From Acidovorax sp. RAC01 (GTDB taxonomy: Bacteria; Pseudomonadota; Gammaproteobacteria; Burkholderiales; Burkholderiaceae_C), in NCBI RefSeq assembly GCF_001714725.1, contig NZ_CP016447.1:4149501-4213500 (forward strand): 64,000 nucleotides of DNA, written 5' to 3'. Positions 16,632-26,167 of the stretch are shown here, piece by piece. Numbering within the stretch: position 1 is the first letter of the stretch; the number at the start of each line of letters is the position of its first letter. The notes under the pieces are model-generated. The model saw only the letters and a list, made by a program, of their open reading frames with translations. It was not told where the DNA came from and did not search any database. A program made the position numbers and the translations under genes.

Positions 16632-17303
16632 TCAAAGCACGTAGGCCACATTCGCCTGCGTCTCGTCGTGCCGGGTGGAGCGGCGCAAGTCGGCGTCCGG
16701 TCGCAAGCCGAAATAGCGCGTGAACTCGGCCTCTGCTTTGGCCGATCTGCCCGCGTCGTACCCATCGGCATCCGGCTTGCCAAACGCACGGTGCAGTACC
16801 CATTGAACAAGATGGATGTGGTGCGCCTCGTGGATCTCTGGCTTGTCGTTGTCGTTGGCCAGGGGCTTGAGCGGCAGGCGGTAGGCCTCGATGCGCAGCG
16901 CCCCGGCCACGGATGGGGTGGGCACCAGTCGCAGCCGGGTATCGGTCTGGATCGCATGGCGCGGCGTATCGGCGGGCTCATCACGCCATCCGCTGCGCTC
17001 ACGGTCCAGCCACTCGCGCGAGACAATGGTCAGGTGCTCCACAGGGCCGGTCGCTGGCACAAAGTCAACGACTGGCAGCTCGTACACCTTGGGGTGCAGC
17101 ACATAGCTGGCCACGCCCGCCTGCACAGCGATGCTGGTCACAGCAGGGGTGTAGTCATCCAGCAGCAGCCGCGCCCGCAGTGCAGCTTCCTCTTGCGCTT
17201 CGGTGAACCAGCCTGCAAGCCATTCATCGCCCCACAAGTAGGGTTTTGAAACCAGGTCGTCGGCTTCGATGCGAAAGCGCGCAATCAGCTGCTGCAGGTT
17301 CAT
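16632..17303 (-). CDS. Head-tail adaptor protein
   Basis: 223 residues. N-terminus MNLQQLIARFRIEADDLVSK and the segment WLAGWFTEAQEEAALRARLL match the small phage adaptor family that follows the capsid genes (DUF6682-type, the counterpart of P22 gp4 in position). The C-terminal YFGLRPDADLRRSTRHDETQ is typical as well. It would bind the portal ring and close the packaged head. Located between the 139-residue protein and the propeller-like protein. Confidence 0.7.
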   Translation of the reverse strand: MNLQQLIARFRIEADDLVSKPYLWGDEWLAGWFTEAQEEAALRARLLLDDYTPAVTSIAVQAGVASYVLHPKVYELPVVDFVPATGPVEHLTIVSREWLDRERSGWRDEPADTPRHAIQTDTRLRLVPTPSVAGALRIEAYRLPLKPLANDNDKPEIHEAHHIHLVQWVLHRAFGKPDADGYDAGRSAKAEAEFTRYFGLRPDADLRRSTRHDETQANVAYVL

Positions 17304-17304
17304 G

Positions 17305-17724
17305 TCAGCGTGCTCCGAACTGCTCGATGAGGGTGGCGACTTCGCTGCGCAGCTTTGCCACGCCCTGGCGCTTGTCCAGGTTCACCTCGTACTTGAGCGC
17401 GTATTGCTCCAGGGTGTTCTTGTCCATGCTCTGCACGGTCAACAGCATGGATTCCAACATCTGGCGCTCCTGCTCCTTGGCGCGGTTGGCTTCGTCCTGC
17501 ACCACCATGGCCGCTTCCAGCTCTGCATCGGTGGGCTTGCCATCGTCGGCAGGCGTTTCGTCCTTGGCAGTCGCGGCGCTGGCGTGGTTGAACTCGGCAA
17601 AGCGCAGCAGCTTCTCGGCAGCAATGGCGGGCACCAGCTTGGTATCGCCGGGCGCCCAGGTGTTGCCGGTGTGGGATTCGCGGTAGACCTTGCGGCCCGC
17701 GTAGGTGATTCTTGTCAGGTCCAT
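17305..17724 (-). CDS. Small virion-module protein with C-terminal HeH/LEM-like helices
   Basis: 139 residues. N-terminal strand-rich part MDLTRITYAGRKVYRESHTG, then a charged coiled coil (VVQDEANRAKEQERQMLESM), then a helix-turn-helix-like tail (LEQYALKYEVNLDKRQGVAK) that resembles the small HeH/LEM or SAP-type motif of phage head genes. It lies between capsid-associated protein and adaptor. Role unproven. Confidence 0.55.
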   Translation of the reverse strand: MDLTRITYAGRKVYRESHTGNTWAPGDTKLVPAIAAEKLLRFAEFNHASAATAKDETPADDGKPTDAELEAAMVVQDEANRAKEQERQMLESMLLTVQSMDKNTLEQYALKYEVNLDKRQGVAKLRSEVATLIEQFGAR

Positions 17725-17792
17725 GGCGGGCCTCCGGTGTGTGGATGGAAAACAAGCCGGGCGGGCCGGCTTGTCTCGTGGGGCCTAGCGGG

Positions 17793-18269
17793 TTACGCCA
17801 CGCCTTCGCTGGCCAGGGACAGCACCATATCCAAGCGCGCAACCTTGGCGTTGTTGGCGCCAGCGAACGTTGCGATCAACCAGGCATCTTTGGGCAGCGT
17901 CACGGGCATGGTGGGCGTCGTCTTGCGCAGCAGGGCGGCGCTCGAAAGGACCGCAGCAGCAGCAAAGTAGTCGTCGTCCTGGGGGGCCGCCGTGCTGTCC
18001 ACGCCGTCGATGTACTCAAATCCGATGTTGGCGGTGACGCCAGCGGTGAACGCCGTCGAAATGACCATCAAGCTGTCTGCCAGCAGCGAGCCTGCGGGAA
18101 TGCGCCCCAGGCGCACCTTGTCACCGATGGCAATCGGCGCCGAAGAATCGGCGTCGATGGCGCCACCATTGGCGGCAGTGCGCAGCGGGTACTGCAGTTT
18201 GTGACTGTTGCCCCAGGGGGTCGCGCCCACCTGGTTGCGGGGATTTACTTTGCGGGTGATCGTGGGCAT
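17793..18269 (-). CDS. Capsid-associated (decoration-like) protein
   Basis: 158 residues from MPTITRKVNPRNQVGATPWG. The pattern APIAIGDKVRLGRIPAGSLL followed by FEYIDGVDSTAAPQDDDYF is seen in proteins encoded next to N4 gp56-type capsid genes, where they probably decorate or stabilise the shell. Beta-rich, with no membrane segment. Confidence 0.6.
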   Translation of the reverse strand: MPTITRKVNPRNQVGATPWGNSHKLQYPLRTAANGGAIDADSSAPIAIGDKVRLGRIPAGSLLADSLMVISTAFTAGVTANIGFEYIDGVDSTAAPQDDDYFAAAAVLSSAALLRKTTPTMPVTLPKDAWLIATFAGANNAKVARLDMVLSLASEGVA

Positions 18270-18342
18270 GTCAGCCTCCGTAATCGAATCAATGGAACAA
18301 GGGTGATTGCCGGGCAGCGTCAGCCGCCCGGTGTGTCACTGC

Positions 18343-19635
18343 TTACTGGCGGGCGCCGATGATCGGCACAGCCGTATCGAGGGCGATAACACCGTGGTCG
18401 GTGAAGTGCTTGGTGCCGTTGCCCTGGTCCACAGCCCAACGGATCTTGGACAGGCCCTGAATGGCGCCAATCAGCAGTTCCATCTTGTCGCCGTGGTCGA
18501 AGTCCTTTTCGCTCCAGAAGTAGGGCATACCGCCCTTGTCGCTGCGACCGAAGGCCTGCGCCAGCGCCTGGCCGCCCAGCAGCAGCGCGCGGTCCACGGC
18601 GAACGTGGTGCCAAACGCAGCCGGCACGATGCAGGTCGTTTCGGTTTCGCTGGTGTTCGATGCGCAGTAGCTGATGGTGTCACCAGCGTAGAAGCGGATC
18701 GGCTTGGGCATCTTGCAGATCAGCACGCCATTCCAAAGACCAACTTCTCCCAGGAAAAGCGGGTGGTTGTCAGCCTTGGACGCACGGGCCAGCGCATTAG
18801 CCTGGAACTGGCGGAAGTTGGGATCGGCCGAGAAGCTGTGATACTGCGCAGGCGAAACCATCAGGCAGCGCAGTGGCGAATCCTCGGCCACCTTGTCGCC
18901 CGGCAGCTTGATCGCGGGGGGCGGCAGGGCAATGGATTCGATCATGGTGCGGATGCTGTCCACCACGTCCATGTCCAGCGTGTCGGTCGTCTGCAGGTCC
19001 ACCTCGCCGCCGCTCACGGCAAACGGCTTGATCGTGGTGCCGTCCGCGATGAAGTGGCGGTTTTTGGTGGGGGCCTTCACCGTGTTGATGGCCATTTCCG
19101 CGAACAGCTCGTGGTCTGCAGTGGGCAGGCGCCACTCAATGTTGTCGTGGAAGCCACGGGCGCCGGCCATGTGCACCAGCATCGACTGGTCCTGAAAGCT
19201 GTCCATCAGCGACTGGGCGATGGGGCGGCCCACCTTGCGGAACTCGACCGGGCTGCGCATGTCGGTCATGGTGTTACCCACATCCACCGGGAAACGCGCC
19301 TGGTTCACCCGCACGCGGGCCTTGTCCATGGAAATGCCGGTGCCCTTGCCTTCGGCCTGGCGGCTACCCATGATGGGGTAAGCGCCAACAGGCTGAACGA
19401 AGTGGAATTCCACCTCATCACCCTTGCCACGGGTCAGGTCAACGGTACGCACCACGGGCATGTCCGTGCTGGTCTGCTTGCGCAGGACGTTGTTCACCTC
19501 GCCCTCGCCGGAAGGCATCTTGCCTACCATGCGGTTGAGCGTGGAGTTACGCTGCATCGACTGTGCAAAGAGCCCGGCGGCCTGCACGAATTGGGCGTTC
19601 GGGGAGCCCGAAGCCACGCTAGTTTTGCTGGTCAT
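18343..19635 (-). CDS. Major capsid protein, N4 gp56 / DUF4043 type
   Basis: 430 residues. N-terminus MTSKTSVASGSPNAQFVQAA then a family-typical region DMPVVRTVDLTRGKGDEVEF and HFVQPVGAYPIMG, and the helix PIAQSLMDSFQDQSMLVHMA. The order scaffold, capsid, decoration supports the assignment. It would build the icosahedral shell. Length is normal for the family (about 400-440). No frameshift is seen. Confidence 0.85.
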   Translation of the reverse strand: MTSKTSVASGSPNAQFVQAAGLFAQSMQRNSTLNRMVGKMPSGEGEVNNVLRKQTSTDMPVVRTVDLTRGKGDEVEFHFVQPVGAYPIMGSRQAEGKGTGISMDKARVRVNQARFPVDVGNTMTDMRSPVEFRKVGRPIAQSLMDSFQDQSMLVHMAGARGFHDNIEWRLPTADHELFAEMAINTVKAPTKNRHFIADGTTIKPFAVSGGEVDLQTTDTLDMDVVDSIRTMIESIALPPPAIKLPGDKVAEDSPLRCLMVSPAQYHSFSADPNFRQFQANALARASKADNHPLFLGEVGLWNGVLICKMPKPIRFYAGDTISYCASNTSETETTCIVPAAFGTTFAVDRALLLGGQALAQAFGRSDKGGMPYFWSEKDFDHGDKMELLIGAIQGLSKIRWAVDQGNGTKHFTDHGVIALDTAVPIIGARQ

Positions 19636-19704
19636 GGTTGACCTCCATCTAAGGGATGGGGCTGCCTCATCACGAGGTGGCCCGGGGGGTTACACGGTCG
19701 TGGC

Positions 19705-20679
19705 TTACACCACGCTGTTCATCAGCCGGGTCTGCTTTTCAGGGCTCAACCCGGCCATAAAGTCCAGCATTGCGGCAGGATCTCCGGCGAGCGCTGCTAC
19801 GCGCTCTGCATCACCGGAGCCGGAAGCCGCAGCGCCTGGCAGTTCCGACAAACTCATCGGGGGCTGCTGTCGCGCATTGGCAAGGGCCTTGCTCACAACA
19901 TCGGCGGGGGTGCCTTTGCCGTGTGCGCCCTTGAACGTCGAAAACACCTCGATCACCTGGGCTGACGTGCCTTTTGCAAGCGTGTGCTCGATGGCCGCGC
20001 GGGCGTAGCTGGGCTGGTTGCCCATCCATGCCTTGAACTCGGCCGATTCGTACACCTCGTCGGCGTCCGGGTGGGCGCCGTAAATCGTTTGCTCATGGGC
20101 AGTGACTGCGTTCTGTGCTTCCTGCTTGCGCAGGGGGGCCAGGGCGGCATTCACCTTTTCATCGACCAAAGCCGATGCACGCTGCTCCACCAGTTGCGCG
20201 ACACCCTTTGCGATGGCTTCTTCGGAGAAGTCACCAAACAGGGAGACATCCACGCCTTGCACCGCTGCGGCCTGGGCCACGGCGAGATTGCTGTCCGCTT
20301 GCGTTGGTGCTTGCCCGGCGTCCGCTCGGGCCTGCGCCTGCTGCTGTGCGGCGGCAAAGTTGCTGGCTTGGGAGGCTGTCAGGCTGGCCAGCTGCTCGCG
20401 CAGTTGGGCGGCTTCGGCCTTGTATTGGTCGCGCTCGGTGCGAGCACTGGTCAGTTTTTCGTAGGGGATCGTGTACTCACCCGACTTGCTGGCGATGGGG
20501 GCGGGCTTCTCGTCGTCCTGAGTTGCCGCACCTGCCGCTGGCGCGGGGGTGGTGTTTTCGGCCGGTTGGCCTGCTTCGCCTTCAGTGGCAGTCGGGCCTG
20601 TTTTCTGGTTCGCGTCCGCGTCCAGATTCAAGGTGCCGGCGAATGCCGCGTCCAGCAGTTGCTGTGCTTCAGTTGTCAC
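19705..20679 (-). CDS. Scaffolding protein
   Basis: 324 residues from a GTG at 20679 with GGAG 7-10 nt upstream. Ala/Glu/Gln-rich, acidic and helical (DQYKAEAAQLREQLASLTAS), with a C-terminal helix PAAMLDFMAGLSPEKQTRLM of the type that binds capsid protein. Placed directly before the capsid gene, as in most tailed phages. An in-frame ATG far upstream at 20799 lacks a ribosome site. Confidence 0.8.
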   Translation of the reverse strand: MTTEAQQLLDAAFAGTLNLDADANQKTGPTATEGEAGQPAENTTPAPAAGAATQDDEKPAPIASKSGEYTIPYEKLTSARTERDQYKAEAAQLREQLASLTASQASNFAAAQQQAQARADAGQAPTQADSNLAVAQAAAVQGVDVSLFGDFSEEAIAKGVAQLVEQRASALVDEKVNAALAPLRKQEAQNAVTAHEQTIYGAHPDADEVYESAEFKAWMGNQPSYARAAIEHTLAKGTSAQVIEVFSTFKGAHGKGTPADVVSKALANARQQPPMSLSELPGAAASGSGDAERVAALAGDPAAMLDFMAGLSPEKQTRLMNSVV

Positions 20680-20844
20680 TTGTGCTCCATTCCCGGCTAT
20701 CCGGCCGGGCCTGATTGCGGGGCACACCGTTTCGAGAATGGGCCAGGGCCGAAGCCCCAGCCAGCACGCTCTCCAGCGGTGGGAAATGCGACACCTCACG
20801 GTGTTGCGGTGGCGGCCGGCGCTTCACAGCGGGGGCCTGCTTGC

Positions 20845-20888
20845 ACTTTGCCTACGTGCGCGCGTTGGGGGAAACCGGACAGGGGGGG
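20845..20888 (-). promoter_or_regulatory. Late-promoter-like bipartite motif, copy C (weaker)
   Basis: Minus strand: CCCCCCCTGTCCGGTT, 19 bp, then AGGCAAAGT, a poorer match in the second half. It stands 190 nt before the scaffold start and just after a terminator. Confidence 0.45.
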
Positions 20889-20906
20889 AACTGCGGCGCT
20901 TGCATG

Positions 20907-20930
20907 AAAAAACCGCCTCGGTGGGCGGTT
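20907..20930 (-). terminator. Intrinsic terminator between packaging and capsid blocks
   Basis: Minus strand: AACCGCC stem with GGCGGTT and a run of six T. The plus reading also has a short T run, so it may work both ways. It separates the portal/Gp49-like block from scaffold and capsid. Confidence 0.7.
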
Positions 20931-20966
20931 CTTTTGGGCGGGGTTCACCCGGGGTTCACCCGGGGT

Positions 20967-21326
20967 TTAGGTTCCTGCCAGCTTGCTGCGCAGCTCGTAG
21001 CCCATCAGGGGCCACACCTTCTGCACCGCGTTCTGGCGCGCGATCTTGCGCCCCATCTCGGCGTCGAAGTTCTCGGGGCTGGCGCAGGCGCTCTCGCCTG
21101 TGACGGTGTAGCCGTTGCGCAGCACCAGCACGCAGAAGGTCAGCAGGTACAGCGACTTTTCAAAGGGGTAATCAAGTGGCAGGTCGTCGTTGTTCATCAC
21201 GCCGTCAGCGGCGGTGAAATAGTGCTCGCTTTTGATGTTCGCCTCGATGTCCGCAGGCGTCACGCGCGGCGCGGTCAGGCCCTTGGCCTGGATCTCCTGC
21301 TCAATGGTCTGGTCTGGTGTGCTCAT
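20967..21326 (-). CDS. Gp49-family phage protein
   Basis: 119 residues. The conserved phrases ITPADIEANIKSEHYFTA-like (VTPADIEANIKSEHYFTAAD), LLTFCVLVLRNGYTVTGESA and ASPENFDAEMGRKIARQNAV identify the Phage_gp49/66 family, small proteins of unknown biochemical role widespread in phages. Its start overlaps the portal stop by four bases. Confidence 0.8.
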   Translation of the reverse strand: MSTPDQTIEQEIQAKGLTAPRVTPADIEANIKSEHYFTAADGVMNNDDLPLDYPFEKSLYLLTFCVLVLRNGYTVTGESACASPENFDAEMGRKIARQNAVQKVWPLMGYELRSKLAGT

Positions 21327-23557
21327 GCAATCTCTCCTTGAAGGTTGTCGGTCACGGCGGGCGTCTCGATGCCCTCCATCGGGGATGTGCCGTCATCGGG
21401 CACGGGCGGGAATGTCGGGCTGGTGTTCTGCTGAACGGGCGGCATTGTGCCGACAAGTGGCGCAGCCGTGGGAACTTCCGCAGTGGGGAAGTTCGGGTCA
21501 TCGCTGCGCGCGGGCTTGATGTACCCGGCGCCCTGCATGATGGCGTCGGCCACGGGGGCAATCTGCGGCATCTGCGCCACCTGGGCGCCGGCCTGCATCG
21601 CGCTGAATGCGGCCTGCACGCCGGTCTGCACCGCCTGGGCCACCATCTGCTGAATGCGGGCCTCGCTCTCGCGCTCCTTGACCTGCACCTCGCGCTCTTT
21701 CAGCTCGTACATCAGCTCCTGCTTGATCTGTGCCCGCAGTGCCTCGGGGTCCACCTTGCCGGAGCTGGCCGCCTTGATGGCCTCGACCACCTCCTTCTTG
21801 CGAGGCAGGTCCATCAGGTCGATCATGAACGGCATCACCACCTGCTGAATCTCGGGCGGCGCGGCCTTGACGGCTTCTGACAGGGCGTTGAGCTGCTGGG
21901 CGCGGAAGCTGCTGCTGCTCGGCACATCCTCCAGGGCGACTTTGATGCGCGTGCGCTGCACATCGTTGCTCAGGTAGGGCATCCCCGTCTCGGGGTCCAC
22001 CTCGGGTTTGTTCAGCACCACGGTGCGTGGCGGGTTCAGTGTGTCGCCCTCGATCACGATGGTCTGCTCCTCCTTGCCCATGTCCTCCATGATGAGGGCC
22101 AGCTGCAGCTCGCCCACCATCGTGCGCCCGTCCTTGAAGTTGTCCATCAGGTCGGCCAGCGTCACCTGGGACTGCTCCAGCTGCGTCTGCTCCTGCACAC
22201 CGCTGGTCGCCGTGCCCGTGCGGCCCTGCAATGCCGGGGTGACGGGAGATACCCGCTCCAGTGCCGCGCGGCTGTCGGCCATCAGCTGGAACTGCTGGGC
22301 GTTGAGCTGGAAATCGCGCTTCACCTCGAAGCGTGCACCGGGCTCATTCATGGCCTCCGGGTTGAGGATGATGTCCGCGTCCGGTCGTGCCACCTGGCGC
22401 CGGAATTGCTCGTCCGTCATCGCAACCGCGCCCTTTGTGCGCTCGGTGCGGGTCGCGGCCATGCCCCAGCGCAGCTTCGCCTGGGTGGAATTCAGATTGT
22501 CCTGCGGGTAGATCATGTCCCGCACCACGCCGAATGGCACGCCGGTCATATCCTCGACGTAGCCCCAAAACGGGACGTAGGGGAAGTGGCGATGCGGGTA
22601 TGGCGTAGGGCCATCGTGCAGGCAGTGCGGGCCCATCCAGTAGCTGCGGCGGACCCGGGCCACGGTCGTGCGCTCCAGCGTGCCCTGCCCGCTCGCCACG
22701 GCAGCCTGGTGATTGGGGTTGCTCTGGTCGAACTCGACCACGCGGCCGCCCTTCAACCGCATGATGATGGTGTTCACCCAGCGGCGATACCACAGTTCCA
22801 CCAGGCACACCTCATCTGTTTCCTTGCGATACCACGCTTGCTCACGACTGGTCCACGCACGGCTGGTGTTCATGTCCGACTGCAGGCCGGTCGATACGCC
22901 ACCCTCGACGACATAGCCACCATAGCCACCAATGCCGCTTGCAGCGTCCGCCTGCGCGATGAGATCCTTTTTATCGGGGAAGGCAGCCATGGCGCGCGAG
23001 CGCTTGATGTACCGCTCGCGGAACAGCCAGCCCGCATCGCTCAGGTCTTTCTCCTTGGCGCGCATGTCCCAAAAGACTTCGTTGCGGTGCACATACCGGC
23101 AGCGATACGGATACCCGAAAGGGTCCGAACTACGTGCCACCTCGACAAAGCCCAGGCCCACACTTGCCTGCGGGCGGAAGGCGGCCGACATTGCCGAATC
23201 CGCGCCGCTGTGCCGCTCGGCCTGGTTCAGCCGGTAGTTCAGCGCATCGGCCACATCCTGCCCGCCTGGGTCGCCATCGGGGGTGATACGCCAATCGGTG
23301 CGCGTCTTGGCTTCGTAGCCGCAGATAGCCGCGATGGCCGGGCCGATGATGTTCTCCTTGGCCGGGGGAATGCCGATGGCTTTCAGGCGCTGCAGCAGCT
23401 GGCTATCGAGCTGGTTGCCGTCCACATAGTCGGCCTCCTTGTCGGCAGCTGCGCGCCATGGCGGCTGGTCGATGGCCTCGTTGATGATGTCCCCGAACTC
23501 GCGGAGCGTCATCGGCTCGCCCAGGTCGGCGCCGGCGTGGGGTTTGAATAGTTGCAT
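21323..23557 (-). CDS. Portal protein, P22-like
   Basis: 744 residues, normal for P22-type portals. MTLREFGDIINEAIDQPPWR, GPAIAAICGYEAKTRTDWRI, DVADALNYRLNQAERHSGAD and VEVARSSDPFGYPYRCRYVH are typical of the N-terminal half; the long C-terminal helical barrel-like region is Gln-rich (LKEREVQVKERESEARIQQM). It forms the dodecameric ring at one vertex through which the terminase pumps DNA. Directly follows the large terminase gene. Confidence 0.9.
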   Translation of the reverse strand: MQLFKPHAGADLGEPMTLREFGDIINEAIDQPPWRAAADKEADYVDGNQLDSQLLQRLKAIGIPPAKENIIGPAIAAICGYEAKTRTDWRITPDGDPGGQDVADALNYRLNQAERHSGADSAMSAAFRPQASVGLGFVEVARSSDPFGYPYRCRYVHRNEVFWDMRAKEKDLSDAGWLFRERYIKRSRAMAAFPDKKDLIAQADAASGIGGYGGYVVEGGVSTGLQSDMNTSRAWTSREQAWYRKETDEVCLVELWYRRWVNTIIMRLKGGRVVEFDQSNPNHQAAVASGQGTLERTTVARVRRSYWMGPHCLHDGPTPYPHRHFPYVPFWGYVEDMTGVPFGVVRDMIYPQDNLNSTQAKLRWGMAATRTERTKGAVAMTDEQFRRQVARPDADIILNPEAMNEPGARFEVKRDFQLNAQQFQLMADSRAALERVSPVTPALQGRTGTATSGVQEQTQLEQSQVTLADLMDNFKDGRTMVGELQLALIMEDMGKEEQTIVIEGDTLNPPRTVVLNKPEVDPETGMPYLSNDVQRTRIKVALEDVPSSSSFRAQQLNALSEAVKAAPPEIQQVVMPFMIDLMDLPRKKEVVEAIKAASSGKVDPEALRAQIKQELMYELKEREVQVKERESEARIQQMVAQAVQTGVQAAFSAMQAGAQVAQMPQIAPVADAIMQGAGYIKPARSDDPNFPTAEVPTAAPLVGTMPPVQQNTSPTFPPVPDDGTSPMEGIETPAVTDNLQGEIA

Positions 23558-23571
23558 GGTGGGCCTCGGTA

Positions 23572-25167
23572 TCAGGTGCGCCAGTCGGCGGGCGGTGGTT
23601 CTCGGTAGCTGGTGCTGGTGCCGTAGGCGTCATCGCCGGGCCGGTACAACCCGGCTTCCTTGGCTTGTGCCCACTGGCGCATGGCGTCGGCGCCCTCGGT
23701 GCAGCCGTTGCCCTTGTCGGGCTCGTCGGTGAACTTATTGAGGGCCTGGCTGAACTTTTTGCGGTAGCCGCGCAGGCGCTCAATGCCAAACGCGCACTGG
23801 TCCTTGTCGATCCATGCGCCTTTCAGGTGCTTGCGCAGGGTGTGAATGCCGGTCATCAACTCGGTGACACGGGGCACGATCACGAACTGCTGCCCAGGCA
23901 TGAGGGTCTGCAGCATCTGCTTTGTCGATCGGTTGAAGTCGCCCAGGCGCTTGTGGTCGGCGTCGTGTGGCAGGAAGTGCTTGCCGAACACATAGCCCAG
24001 GCTCTGCAGGTGGCGCACGTAGTGCCTCAAGTCCTCGTTGTGTTCTTCGTAGTAGTTGATGAAACGGTCCTCGCCGCGCAGGGACTGGGCAAACCAGATC
24101 GCGCAGCCGTCGCTGTTGCCGATGTCCCAGAACGTGTAGACAGGCATGTCCAGCGGGGGCACGCTGGTAAGGCCTCCGCGCTTGGTCAGCACCACCATGG
24201 TCTTGGTGAGGTAGTGGCCTTCCGTGGATTGCTGGAAAGCCTCCTGGGGCGTTGATGGGTACTCCTGCCACATGCGTTCCTCGCGTCCAGCGAAGTCGGC
24301 CGCCACGGTCGCGGCGTACCACGCGCGCTGCTCGGGGTCGATCTTGGTGGCGGCGTTGACCTCCACCTCGTCGAAGTAGTCGTGCAGATCCTCGGACACA
24401 GACACCGTGGTGGCGTCCATGCGGTAGTTCGGCTCCTGCCACCAGGCGTAGAAGTGGAAACGGTAGTCCCGCTCGGTCAGCACCTGGTGGGCGTAGTGCA
24501 GGGCCTCGGCGCGCTTGCACAGCTCGTAGAACTCCCCATTGGCGCCTTCGGCCGTGGATTCGATCACCAGGATGCCGGTCGTAGGCACGGCGGGTATCGA
24601 GCCCGTCATCACCTCCTTGGCCTTGTCCGGGTACTTCGCGCAAATCTTCCCGAACTCGCTGATGTGCAGGCGGTGGATGGTCCCAGAGCGCATCGACGTG
24701 GCCACGCGCACGCTGCTGTTGTTGTGCGCAAAAAGCAGCTCGGTGGCGCTGTCGCGCGCCAAGGGGAAGCGGTCGCGGATTTCTTCGGGCAGGTGCTGGT
24801 AGGCGTACTTCACCTTGTCGCGGAAGATCGCCTCGGCCGCCTCGCGGTCCTGCGCGATGATCCCGCACCGCTGGTCGGCGTTGAACAGCGCATGGTCCAG
24901 CCACAGGATTGCAATCAGCGTCGTGAAACCCAGCTGGCGGGCCTTGAGGATGATGTTGCGGTGCCACAGCCGCTTGATGAACCGGCGCTGCGCACGGTTG
25001 GGCACAAACGGGCGGCTGAACGTCTCGCCTTCCTCGCCGTTGCCCTTCACCATAATCTTGTAGAGGCAGCCGGAGAAAATCCGCCACTCGGGATCTTGCA
25101 GGCAGCGCTCCAGCTCCGCCTCGCTGGTGGGCAGCTGGTTCAATGGGACGCTGGTACGGGCGGCCAC
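23572..25167 (-). CDS. terL: Terminase large subunit
   Basis: 531 residues. ATPase part: Walker A-like ILKARQLGFTTLIAI (about residue 75) and a Walker B-like stretch RLHISEFGKI (about 165), with the coupling motif VIESTAEG. Nuclease part begins near YTFWDIGNSDGCAIWF (about 345), with the conserved acidic residue. It cuts concatemeric DNA and drives packaging into the prohead together with the small subunit and portal. Confidence 0.9.
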   Translation of the reverse strand: MAARTSVPLNQLPTSEAELERCLQDPEWRIFSGCLYKIMVKGNGEEGETFSRPFVPNRAQRRFIKRLWHRNIILKARQLGFTTLIAILWLDHALFNADQRCGIIAQDREAAEAIFRDKVKYAYQHLPEEIRDRFPLARDSATELLFAHNNSSVRVATSMRSGTIHRLHISEFGKICAKYPDKAKEVMTGSIPAVPTTGILVIESTAEGANGEFYELCKRAEALHYAHQVLTERDYRFHFYAWWQEPNYRMDATTVSVSEDLHDYFDEVEVNAATKIDPEQRAWYAATVAADFAGREERMWQEYPSTPQEAFQQSTEGHYLTKTMVVLTKRGGLTSVPPLDMPVYTFWDIGNSDGCAIWFAQSLRGEDRFINYYEEHNEDLRHYVRHLQSLGYVFGKHFLPHDADHKRLGDFNRSTKQMLQTLMPGQQFVIVPRVTELMTGIHTLRKHLKGAWIDKDQCAFGIERLRGYRKKFSQALNKFTDEPDKGNGCTEGADAMRQWAQAKEAGLYRPGDDAYGTSTSYREPPPADWRT

Positions 25168-25168
25168 A

Positions 25169-26116
25169 TCAATCCTCGTCGTCGTCCTGAACCTGCGCCT
25201 TCATGGGCAGGCCGGCCGATGTGGTGCGCTCGGGGTCGTTCTGCACGGGCGCGAAGCCATTGCCGTTGCCTTGGGCAATGCGTGTCAGCAGCGCAGAAAG
25301 CGGGTCGGCCTTCTGCTGGTTGTCCTTCTCGTACAGCCCGACGTGCTTGGCCAGCTTCTCTACGGCGTCCATCTTCGAGTGCGATAGCACCTCGATGCCG
25401 TACTTCGTCTCCTTGGCGCCCGCATACAGAGCCACAGCGGCAGGGGTGAGGCTGCGCGTGTCCTTGATGACTGTGCGGGCATGGCCTTCACCCACGCAAT
25501 CGGGGCAGTCGGGGTGTGGTGGGCGGTGGGGGTTGTACCCAATGCCGCCCTCTTGGTCGAAGTCGGCCGGGTCTTTGCCATCCTTGCGCCATTGCTCCAC
25601 AGCTGCGTTCATTTCGCCCACGGTGCGCTGGCGCTTGAACCCTTCGCCCCAGCAGTGGCGGCAGCAGCCCTTGCGCACTTCCACAAGCTCGCGGGCGTCC
25701 GCAAAGGCCACCAGGGCTATCTCGGTCAGCACCCGGTCTGCGGTGATGCCTGTGCGCTCCTGCTGGGCCTTGCGTGCTATCGAAATTGCAGCCTGAACAC
25801 TAACGTTTGCTAACAGCCTTGAGCCCTGCTCATTGGCTGTGTGCGCGCTGTATCCCGCCCGAATCGCGGCCTGGGTGGCGTTCAGGTCCACCATGTATTC
25901 ATCCACAAACCGCTGCTGTTTCGGGGTCAAGCCCTTATCTGCATTGTCCGTGCTGCTATCAATTTTGATTGCCTTGGTGGGTGCGGGCTTTGGCTTGGGC
26001 GCTACAGGCTTCTTCTTCGCAGGCGCACCGATGCCCGCGGCACTCTTACGCGCAGCGGGCTTCTTCGCCGGGGGCTTCTTGGGGGGCGCCTTCCTGGGCG
26101 CGGGTGTTGATGCCAT
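25169..26116 (-). CDS. terS: Terminase small subunit
   Basis: 315 residues. The N-terminal 55 residues are a Lys/Pro/Ala-rich tail (KAPPKKPPAKKPAARKSAAG). The DNA-recognition domain follows: TPKQQRFVDEYMVDLNATQA, AAIRAGYSAHTANEQGSRLL, the Terminase_2 pattern. A CxxC...CxxC pair (CCRHCWG, CPDCVGEGH) suggests a zinc-binding insert. It is the first gene after late motif copy D. Confidence 0.85.
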   Translation of the reverse strand: MASTPAPRKAPPKKPPAKKPAARKSAAGIGAPAKKKPVAPKPKPAPTKAIKIDSSTDNADKGLTPKQQRFVDEYMVDLNATQAAIRAGYSAHTANEQGSRLLANVSVQAAISIARKAQQERTGITADRVLTEIALVAFADARELVEVRKGCCRHCWGEGFKRQRTVGEMNAAVEQWRKDGKDPADFDQEGGIGYNPHRPPHPDCPDCVGEGHARTVIKDTRSLTPAAVALYAGAKETKYGIEVLSHSKMDAVEKLAKHVGLYEKDNQQKADPLSALLTRIAQGNGNGFAPVQNDPERTTSAGLPMKAQVQDDDED

Positions 26117-26124
26117 GGGCCCGG

Positions 26125-26167
26125 AGTGTTCCGGGCGCTGGGCGGGGCGTCTAACCCGATGGGGGGG
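26125..26167 (-). promoter_or_regulatory. Late-promoter-like bipartite motif, copy D
   Basis: Minus strand: CCCCCCCATCGGGTT, 19 bp, CGGAACACT; GGTT-side edge 35 nt before the terminase start. The second half is identical to copy B. Confidence 0.6.

Noticed and set aside
18307-19641. 444-residue open frame antisense to the capsid gene
   Set aside because: It is a shadow frame of a GC-rich gene, with His/Gly-rich random-like sequence and no ribosome site.
20940-20966. Tandem GGTTCACCCGGG repeat as an operator
   Set aside because: Only two adjacent copies after a stop codon and beside a terminator; no symmetry or second location.
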